Below are positions 29,355 through 35,073 of a stretch of 35,073 nt of DNA, one piece after another. Position 1 is the first letter of the stretch; every line of letters begins with the position of its first letter. The translations under genes and the position numbers were made by a program. The stretch is from assembly GCA_030609135.1 (NCBI GenBank), contig JAUWCU010000009.1:1-35073 (forward strand), read 5' to 3'. Source of the DNA: Candidatus Stahliibacteriota bacterium. Lineage in GTDB: Bacteria > Hydrothermota > Tepidihabitantia > SM23-42. Under the pieces are notes generated by a model. That model searched no databases. It was not told the DNA's origin and saw only the letters and a list, made by a program, of their open reading frames with translations.

Positions 29355-29491
29355 ACCAATCTTCGCAGCAGCGTTGGTAAAGTAAGCTGAAGCCCGGATT
29401 AAAATGCACAGGCTAATAATAAATATAACGATCCAGAATACTGCAGAGTTGATAAATCCTCTTTTCGTAACAGTTTAGCTATCCTAAAATT

Positions 29492-29512
29492 GTAGTAGCC
29501 TGATTTATCAGG
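29492..29512 (+). repeat. Single GTAG-foot hairpin
   Basis: GTAGTAG-CCTGA-TTTA-TCAGG. Confidence 0.6.
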
Positions 29513-29545
29513 CATTGCAATAACGAAGTTATTGCAGTAAAAGAA

Positions 29546-29629
29546 GCCCAATTCACCCCGTTAGATAACTGTCTCCGTCGAAACTCCACACTATTAAAAC
29601 CACCATGTATCTAACGGGGTAAATTGGGC
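29546..29629. repeat. Long inverted repeat, 22-bp arms with 1 mismatch
   Basis: GCCCAATTCACCCCGTTAGATA (29546-29567) / TATCTAACGGGGTAAATTGGGC (29608-29629). Confidence 0.88.
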
Positions 29630-29634
29630 AACTA

Positions 29635-29738
29635 CTTGTTTCGGAATCTCGATAAAGTGAGACTCTGAAATAAATTCAGAGTGACAATAGTGCAACATGC
29701 TAACGAAATCCACTGAAACTATTATATGATCTCCTTAG
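29635..29738. mobile_element. Left-truncated family B element (third copy)
   Basis: TTGTTTCGGAATCTCGATAAAGTGAGACTCTGAAATAA...TGAAACTATTATATGATCTCCTTAG-TA matches 16171-16316 apart from a 39-nt internal palindrome. Confidence 0.82.
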
Positions 29739-29861
29739 TAAATTGAAAACCCTGACTGAAAAGGCTCAAACATATATCCACCTGATTCTCTCAAAGCATC
29801 TTCAGTACGTTTACGCTCTTGCGCTTCCCGCTCTAAAAGTTCTTATGATCTCTTAAGCTCT

Positions 29862-30653
29862 TCAGTCAAAAGAATGAGCTTTGTCCGGATAAACGCCCTT
29901 TCTTACTTCATCCCGATACTGCTCGACTGCCTGACGTATCGCTTCACCAACATGTGCATATCGCTTAACAAACTTCGGTGAAAAGTCATCAAACAAACCG
30001 ATCATGTCGTGCAAAACGAGAATTTGGCCATCACAAAAAAGTCCTGCTCCAATACCAATAGTTGGTATGGAAACACTTGCCGTGATCTCCTTTGCCAGGC
30101 TAACTGGTATCTTCTCAAGGACCACGGCAAAACAACCAGCTTCTTCAAGTAATTTAGCATCGGCTAAGAGTCTGGATTTACTGTCTTCAGTACGACCCTG
30201 CAATTTGTAACCACCAAATTTGTGAATGGATTGAGGCATCAAGCCAAGATGTCCCATCACGGGGATGCCAAGCGCAACGAGGCGCTTGATCGTATCCAGG
30301 ATCGGTGTACCGCCTTCAAGCTTAACACCAGCCGCACCAACTTTCAAGAACCTTCCCGCATTGTATACTGCATCCTGGATCGATGTTTGATAAGACAAAA
30401 ATGGCATGTCTGCAATGACCAAACCATTCTTCACTGCCCGGCTCACAATCCGCGTATGATATAACATCTCTTCCATGGTAATCGGCAGCGTGTTTTTCTC
30501 GCCGGCAAAAACATTGGCTGCAGAATCACCGACCAAGATGACATCAATACCTGCTTTATCAAGGATACACGCGGTTGGATAGTCATAAGCAGTGAGACAG
30601 ACGATTTTCTCCTGCTTTTGTTTCATGGAACCTATTGTTTTTACAGTTACCAT
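29862..30653 (-). CDS. panB: 3-methyl-2-oxobutanoate hydroxymethyltransferase
   Basis: KIVCLTAYDYPTACILDKAGIDVILVGDSAANVFAGEKNTLPITMEEMLYHTRIVSRAVKNGLVIADMPFLSY...GGYKLQGR. Confidence 0.97.
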   Translation of the reverse strand: MVTVKTIGSMKQKQEKIVCLTAYDYPTACILDKAGIDVILVGDSAANVFAGEKNTLPITMEEMLYHTRIVSRAVKNGLVIADMPFLSYQTSIQDAVYNAGRFLKVGAAGVKLEGGTPILDTIKRLVALGIPVMGHLGLMPQSIHKFGGYKLQGRTEDSKSRLLADAKLLEEAGCFAVVLEKIPVSLAKEITASVSIPTIGIGAGLFCDGQILVLHDMIGLFDDFSPKFVKRYAHVGEAIRQAVEQYRDEVRKGVYPDKAHSFD

Positions 30654-31294
30654 TGTCGTGATAGAATTCTACGCGGCTCTTTCAAGTTTTTCACCTCATC
30701 ACAAATTAAATCAAGGTCCTTTGAATTTCCAGTAAAGTCAAAGCCCTTGATATCAACGATAAGCAGCGGCGAAGTTTTGTAATGAAAGAAAAAGACATTG
30801 TACGCCTCACACAACTGTTCAATATAGCCGAAGTCGATATTGCTCTCAAAATTGCGGTCACGTTGTCTTATCCGCTTGTAAAGAAATTCTGCTGGAGCCT
30901 GAAGATAGATGACGAGATCAGGCTTTGGTACATCTCGTTCGATTAATCCATATATTTTATCGTATAAAGCAAATTCTTCTTCATTCAAATTTATCTCAGC
31001 GAAAATACGGTCTTTTCCAAAAAAGTAGTCAGCAATAACCCGCGATGAGAAAAGGTCAATCTGGGATATTTCCCTTTGCTGACGATACCGTGACATTAAG
31101 AAATAGAGTTGAGTATGGAATGCATGTTTTTCAGGATCTGAATAAAAATTCTCAAGAAATGGATTATCCTCAAATTTCTCAAGGATCATACCAGCGTGAA
31201 ACCTCTTGGCGAGGAGCTTGACTAATGACGTCTTACCAGCACCGATGACGCCTTCAACCGTAATAAATCTCAGATCCTTCATGCTTAACTCCAC
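30647..31294 (-). CDS. Deoxynucleoside kinase
   Basis: FITVEGVIGAGKTSLVKLLA P-loop, YFLMSRYRQ, SRVIADYFFGKDRIFA, PDLVIYLQAPAEFLYKRIRQRDRNFE. Confidence 0.92.
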   Translation of the reverse strand: MELSMKDLRFITVEGVIGAGKTSLVKLLAKRFHAGMILEKFEDNPFLENFYSDPEKHAFHTQLYFLMSRYRQQREISQIDLFSSRVIADYFFGKDRIFAEINLNEEEFALYDKIYGLIERDVPKPDLVIYLQAPAEFLYKRIRQRDRNFESNIDFGYIEQLCEAYNVFFFHYKTSPLLIVDIKGFDFTGNSKDLDLICDEVKNLKEPRRILSRQW

Positions 31295-31739
31295 TCAGAT
31301 AATCCTTTAATTTTTTATCAGAACAAGGCGGCACAAAATCCGGCGCAATTTCAGCGAGTACCTTTATGGCAAAAGCACGCTCAAAAAAGCTTGCATGGGG
31401 TATTGTTAAATCTCTGGTCTTAACAATCTGGGTGCCGTAGAATACGATATCAATATCAATTATCCTTGGTCCCCATCTAATGCCACCTGGTTTTCTGCCC
31501 ATTTTTACCTCAATTTGCTTGAGCACACGAATCAACTCCAAGGGTTCATGATCACACACTATTTCTAACCCCATATTCAAGAAATCAGGTTGATCGACCC
31601 AACCCCATGGCTTGGTTCGGTAAATCCTGGACTTTTTTACAATCTTTATCCCATTATTTACCAATTCTTCTAAAGCAGTCATGAGGTTAGTTTCCAGGTC
31701 GCCAAGGTTGGTTCCCATGAGAAGCAAAATCTTCTCCAT
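31254..31739 (-). CDS. folK: 2-amino-4-hydroxy-6-hydroxymethyldihydropteridine pyrophosphokinase
   Basis: LLLMGTNLGDLETNL, SRIYRTKPWGWVDQPDFLNM, EVKMGRKPGGIRWGPRIIDIDIVFYG, IPHASFFERAF. Start at 31739 supported by promoter geometry. Confidence 0.95.
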   Translation of the reverse strand: MEKILLLMGTNLGDLETNLMTALEELVNNGIKIVKKSRIYRTKPWGWVDQPDFLNMGLEIVCDHEPLELIRVLKQIEVKMGRKPGGIRWGPRIIDIDIVFYGTQIVKTRDLTIPHASFFERAFAIKVLAEIAPDFVPPCSDKKLKDYLSGVKHEGSEIYYG

Positions 31740-31774
31740 TTCATTTATTCTACACGAAACACAACCTATGTCAA
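31737..31774 (-). promoter_or_regulatory. folK promoter with start codon at about +1
   Basis: Minus strand: TTGACA-16 nt-TAGAAT-7 nt-ATG. Confidence 0.65.
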
Positions 31775-31856
31775 GATACCATGAGTAACGGTGTATCGGA
31801 GTAACCGAGTAACGGTGAAAATGCAAACACCTACCTAAGCGAATTGCGAATTGGGG

Positions 31857-32855
31857 TCAAATCTTTGCATTTTGCACACTACTTCTTAACTTTACTTCAG
31901 TTTTCTTGTATATCTCTCTCACTTTCGAACTCTTTTTCATTTTCTCTCTAAATCGTTTTCGCAAATGATGTACTGAAACATAATCTATATCACCTATTAG
32001 TTTTCCTATCTGTGCTTGGGTTATATCACTATATTTATATAATAGTTCCGCTACCATCCCTCTAATTTCACCATTAACCCCACGTCGCTGTATTATCCCC
32101 TTTTTGATCCCAAACTCCCTGATCAATATCCCTAACACCACCTCAGGCTCTAATGTTTTAATCATAATATCCCGATACGATGGTTGTTCACGTACTGACG
32201 CTCGTCTAATGTATTTCTTCGCCTTCATTACAAAATCATCGTCACCTAATATTATCCTGCTTTTTACTTTCTTAAACGGATTATCTGTGTCCTTCTTTAT
32301 GCCATCTAATACAAACTTCCGGTACTCACTTCGATCATTAACCATTGATAATATCAAACCGTAATCAACATTTTTAACCACCTTTTTCTCATCCAGATAA
32401 CCAGGCATACTGCTCCATTGATAATCCCTTACATACTGCCATCGCTCCCGGTAACCTAATTTTCTTAACTTCTTTACGCGCACACAATTCAAATGTAAAT
32501 AACGAGATACCTCTAATAAATAATTATCCGCATCTATTAAAAATGCCTTATATCTACCCTGATATAAATTCCCATTACGATGATGACGCCAATTAAACCA
32601 ACCAGTATACCGAATGTTAAAATGACGCATAAATTCTGAACAGTTTGCCTTTCTGGTCTGAATTAGTAGATGAAAATGATTGGTCATAAAAATATATGCA
32701 TGAAGTACAACTTGATAGGTCTCCAATGATTCTTCGAGCAGGGCAAGAAACTTGTGGCGATCCTTGTCATCCATATATATCTTCCTTCGTTCAATACCTC
32801 GACAGGTTATATGGTAAAAAGCATTTGGAAACTGAATCCGCAAAGGTCGTGCCAT
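31857..32855 (-). CDS. REP-associated tyrosine transposase (Y1/HUH, TnpA_REP-like) with C-terminal helix-turn-helix extension
   Basis: MARPLRIQFPNAFYHITCRGIERRKIYMDDKDRHKFLALL...FMTNHFHLLIQT (HUH)...SRYLHLNCVRV (Tyr); C-term DITQAQIGKLIGDIDYVSVHHLRKRFREKM is DnaA-HTH-like. Confidence 0.93.
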   Translation of the reverse strand: MARPLRIQFPNAFYHITCRGIERRKIYMDDKDRHKFLALLEESLETYQVVLHAYIFMTNHFHLLIQTRKANCSEFMRHFNIRYTGWFNWRHHRNGNLYQGRYKAFLIDADNYLLEVSRYLHLNCVRVKKLRKLGYRERWQYVRDYQWSSMPGYLDEKKVVKNVDYGLILSMVNDRSEYRKFVLDGIKKDTDNPFKKVKSRIILGDDDFVMKAKKYIRRASVREQPSYRDIMIKTLEPEVVLGILIREFGIKKGIIQRRGVNGEIRGMVAELLYKYSDITQAQIGKLIGDIDYVSVHHLRKRFREKMKKSSKVREIYKKTEVKLRSSVQNAKI

Positions 32856-32889
32856 TACACCATTATACTCATTTATGTTCCCATGTCAA
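32853..32889 (-). promoter_or_regulatory. RAYT promoter with start codon at about +1
   Basis: Minus strand: TTGACA-16 nt-TATAAT-6 nt-ATG. Confidence 0.7.
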
Positions 32890-33056
32890 CTGTGACGCAA
32901 AATGCAAAGATTTGACCCCATATCTTCACAAAGGGAAGAAGAGAGAAAAGGGGTTAGAGTTGGTAACTATTAACTAACCTCTTTGATATTTGAATATTCC
33001 GTACGATTGGTATTTGGTAGAGCGGATGAGTACTCTGTTCACTTAAACAATAAAAC

Positions 33057-33078
33057 GCGGAGCAAGCTCCGCCACTAC
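33057..33078 (-). repeat. Single GTAGTGG-foot hairpin
   Basis: Minus strand GTAGTG-GCGGAGCTTGCTCCGC. Confidence 0.75.
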
Positions 33079-33215
33079 AATATATATTCAAGCCGTATGT
33101 AATTTTATTGACATATAACGATCAATACATATAATATTGAACCCTCACCCCGTATCAGGTACGGGGCAGGCTCTTTATCCTCTCCCCTAAAGGGAGAGGA
33201 AATTGGAGGGTTGAC

Positions 33216-33260
33216 GCGCCCGTGGCTCAATTGGATAGAGCAGCGGACTACGGATCCGAA
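33216..33260 (+). pseudogene. tRNA-Arg(ACG)-like 5' half, 3' half missing
   Basis: GCGCCCG-TG-GCTC-AATTGGATA-GAGC-A-GCGGA-CTACGGA-TCCGA then divergence; no T-arm or CGGGCGC acceptor 3' strand found downstream. Confidence 0.72.
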
Positions 33261-33438
33261 ACAACACATTTTGCATGCTCCCATGATTTCGACGGAAATA
33301 AGGCAAAGCAAAGAGGTGCAAGGCTTCGCACTATTCTGACCTTTACGAAATTTTCTGAACGATACCATATTTTCCGACAAAAAAAGACACAAAAAAAGCA
33401 CACTCGTGTTAGCCGGTGTGTTAAGATAGACTTCCATG

Positions 33439-33467
33439 AAGGGTCGGCAACAACCTGCCGACCCCTT
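33439..33467. terminator. Stem-loop, possible terminator
   Basis: AAGGGTCGGCA-acaacc-TGCCGACCCCTT. Confidence 0.5.
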
Positions 33468-33507
33468 ATGGAGATTTATTTGCTAAAATAACAAAAGGAG
33501 GTCTAAA

Positions 33508-34554
33508 ATGAAAGTGTTCGACATATTTAAAAAGAAAAAAACTGAGGGTCAGGCAGAAGACGGACCTCAGTCAAAGAAAAAAACAAAGCCGTTTGTTGAT
33601 GAGACCGACCCAAGAGAAGAAATAGAGTCTGAACTAGAAGAACATTTAATATCCACTGAGGAAGTAAAGATGAAGTTATCTGATTTTGGTGATGTGTTTC
33701 CAGAAATTGAGATTGAGCCATTAACCCAGGATGATTTAATATTGTACATCACTGAACTCAAAAAGATTGATGGTCAAAGGAATTCGTTTTCAGTTAAAAT
33801 TGAACATCAGGAGGAGTGGTTTCCAGTAGACCGCGATCTACTTGAGACGTCTCTTGGACCGGGAACATTCTTTTTGAAATTGTACAAACGAGGCGAGAAA
33901 GACCCGAAGAAAAAATGGTTGTTTAACAAACAGTTTGTCTTTGGAGCAGAGGACACATCAGGGGATGTTGCTGGTATGGTTGAACACAAAGTTAATGAGG
34001 CAGTGAACCAGGAAACAGAAAAAACAGAGACTACATTGATGAAAGAAGAGATAATCAAACCGCACGAAAAGGTCAAAGAATTGGTTGATAGCAAAAGGAA
34101 AACTTTTGAACAGGAACTAATCTTTATGCTATTTAGGGACCTCAATAAATCAGGAAGGGGTGAGCTGAACGAAGCACTACTGAACTCAATTGCATCAGTT
34201 AAGACAGCTGAGATCACATCTGCAGCCGAAACCACGAAAGCTCAGATAAATGCCAATACTGCACGGGCAAGAATGAACGTGGAAATAGAGAAGGCAAAAC
34301 TGAATATCAAAGACGCACTTGGTGAACCGCCAAATGATCTCAAGGATAATCCAAAAGAATCAAAAGCAGGTCTTGGTGCTGTTGTTGACGGTGTTAATAA
34401 ATTCGTGAATGGAATGAACGCTTTCATGGATAACCTGACAACCATAATTGACAAGGCACAAGAAAAACAGAAGGGAAGACCAACTGGAGATGATATTCAG
34501 GACGCGGTTGATAAGATAGTTGCTGAAACGACGGGCATTGGTGAACAGAATTGA
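33508..34554 (+). CDS. Hypothetical protein, charged/coiled-coil
   Basis: SD AAAGGAGGT before ATG; 348 aa, Lys/Glu-rich, helical C-terminal half; no family recognised. Confidence 0.78.
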   Translation: MKVFDIFKKKKTEGQAEDGPQSKKKTKPFVDETDPREEIESELEEHLISTEEVKMKLSDFGDVFPEIEIEPLTQDDLILYITELKKIDGQRNSFSVKIEHQEEWFPVDRDLLETSLGPGTFFLKLYKRGEKDPKKKWLFNKQFVFGAEDTSGDVAGMVEHKVNEAVNQETEKTETTLMKEEIIKPHEKVKELVDSKRKTFEQELIFMLFRDLNKSGRGELNEALLNSIASVKTAEITSAAETTKAQINANTARARMNVEIEKAKLNIKDALGEPPNDLKDNPKESKAGLGAVVDGVNKFVNGMNAFMDNLTTIIDKAQEKQKGRPTGDDIQDAVDKIVAETTGIGEQN

Positions 34555-34687
34555 AAGGTATATCTATTACCTCCGTGCGGGTCCACCGCAACTGATGGCA
34601 AGTGAAAATTCTGCACGCCATATGTTCTTAAGACTATTGTCCCGGAAGGCATAAATTTACTGAGTATACAGGAGTTTCAAGTGTTGA

Positions 34688-34856
34688 GTTCTACACATTC
34701 TGCTAATCACGAGTAGAACAATAAAACTATACGAGTAGAAAACGCCATATACGTTGATTCTAAGAGCCTTTTTATTTGTACAACTAATTATATTCAATAG
34801 TGAAATACCGTCCAATTGTGCTAATTCTACAAAGTTCTACATAGTATCTGTAGAAC
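34688..34856. repeat. Cluster of six GTTCTAC/GTAGAAC-type motifs
   Basis: GTTCTAC 34688, GTAGAAC 34713, GTAGAAA 34735, ATTCTAC 34824, GTTCTAC 34834, GTAGAAC 34850. Confidence 0.7.
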
Positions 34857-34888
34857 AGTTCAACCGCCAATCGGGCAAAAAAATAAAA

Positions 34889-34924
34889 AAGGCTTGAGAC
34901 ACCATTTCTGACATCTCAAGCCTT
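34889..34924. terminator. Bidirectional terminator hairpin
   Basis: AAGGCTTGAGA (34889-34899) / TCTCAAGCCTT (34914-34924) flanked by A-rich and T-rich tracts. Confidence 0.75.
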
Positions 34925-34928
34925 AATT

Positions 34929-35073
34929 TTAGACTGGTTTTGTATGCTTTTTCTCAGGTGGCAGAACATTGTCTAACACTTTCGCTACTGGTTTATTCAA
35001 ACCGTAGTCAAGATCAATTACTACTTCATGCCAGAAACCTGTTTTTGTAACCTGGCAATAAAGCGTGAACATA
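34929..35073 (-). CDS. Hypothetical protein, C-terminal part (may continue past window end)
   Basis: Minus-strand frame: MFTLYCQVTKTGFWHEVVIDLDYGLNKPVAKVLDNVLPPEKKHTKPV*. Confidence 0.5.
   Translation of the reverse strand, partial: MFTLYCQVTKTGFWHEVVIDLDYGLNKPVAKVLDNVLPPEKKHTKPV

Larger units (their letters stand above)
31852..32920 (-). mobile_element. RAYT-bearing element bounded by perfect 24-bp inverted repeats
   Basis: TGGGGTCAAATCTTTGCATTTTGC (31852-31875) and its exact reverse complement (32897-32920). Confidence 0.9.

Noticed and set aside
33140-33205. CCCTCACCCCGTATC...CCTCTCCCCTAAAGGGAGAGGAAATTGGAGGG as a novel regulatory hairpin
   Set aside because: Resembles a very common intergenic hairpin repeat in many bacteria; only one copy here, so no specific claim.
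33105-33437. Minus-strand 110-aa ORF over the tRNA half
   Set aside because: Overlaps the tRNA-like sequence and a GGGAGAGG hairpin repeat; no coding evidence.
1-35073. CRISPR array
   Set aside because: No regularly spaced direct repeats with unique spacers; repeats here are dispersed, inverted and of several families.

Overview
The window looks like a chromosomal segment from an uncultured bacterium; gene style and content suggest WOR-3/Stahlbacteria-like, but this is inference. Recognisable genes: ABC ATPase (5'-truncated by the window), YjbQ family, TPR-GGDEF, XRE regulator, P-domain lipoprotein, DUF4159/DUF4175/TPR cluster, HAD phosphatase, a complete 2-oxoacid:ferredoxin oxidoreductase operon (gamma-delta-alpha-beta), panC, topA, nfo, accA, DUF4388, GYD, ARPP-1-like, queF, Na/Ca exchanger, panB, deoxynucleoside kinase, folK, and a RAYT-type Y1 (HUH) transposase. 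The main signal is a dense mosaic of small non-autonomous elements in the intergenic regions (about 0.9-1.4, 3.2-3.6, 4.9, 6.7-7.7, 15.97-16.3, 18.25-18.5, 26.5-26.7, 29.5-29.7 and 31.85-33.1 kb). Several have terminal inverted repeats (TIRs), apparent TA target-site duplications and internal palindromic cores. One core class is a REP-like hairpin with a fixed GTAG foot, often in inverted pairs; its stem sequence differs at almost every locus while base pairing is kept. The same window carries a RAYT transposase bounded by perfect 24-bp inverted repeats, whose outer TGGGGTCAAATCT motif also bounds other elements here. Several genes are broken next to these elements: a HicB-like antitoxin, a YgiT-like antitoxin, and a C25 gingipain-like peptidase that also has an in-frame TGA. 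A second genome-style signal is that at least seven genes have a near-canonical -35/-10 promoter placing the start codon at about +1 (leaderless mRNAs). At about 33.2 kb a tRNA-Arg(ACG)-like 5' half is abruptly interrupted and followed by unfamiliar sequence that includes a TTCTAC/GTAGAA repeat cluster.
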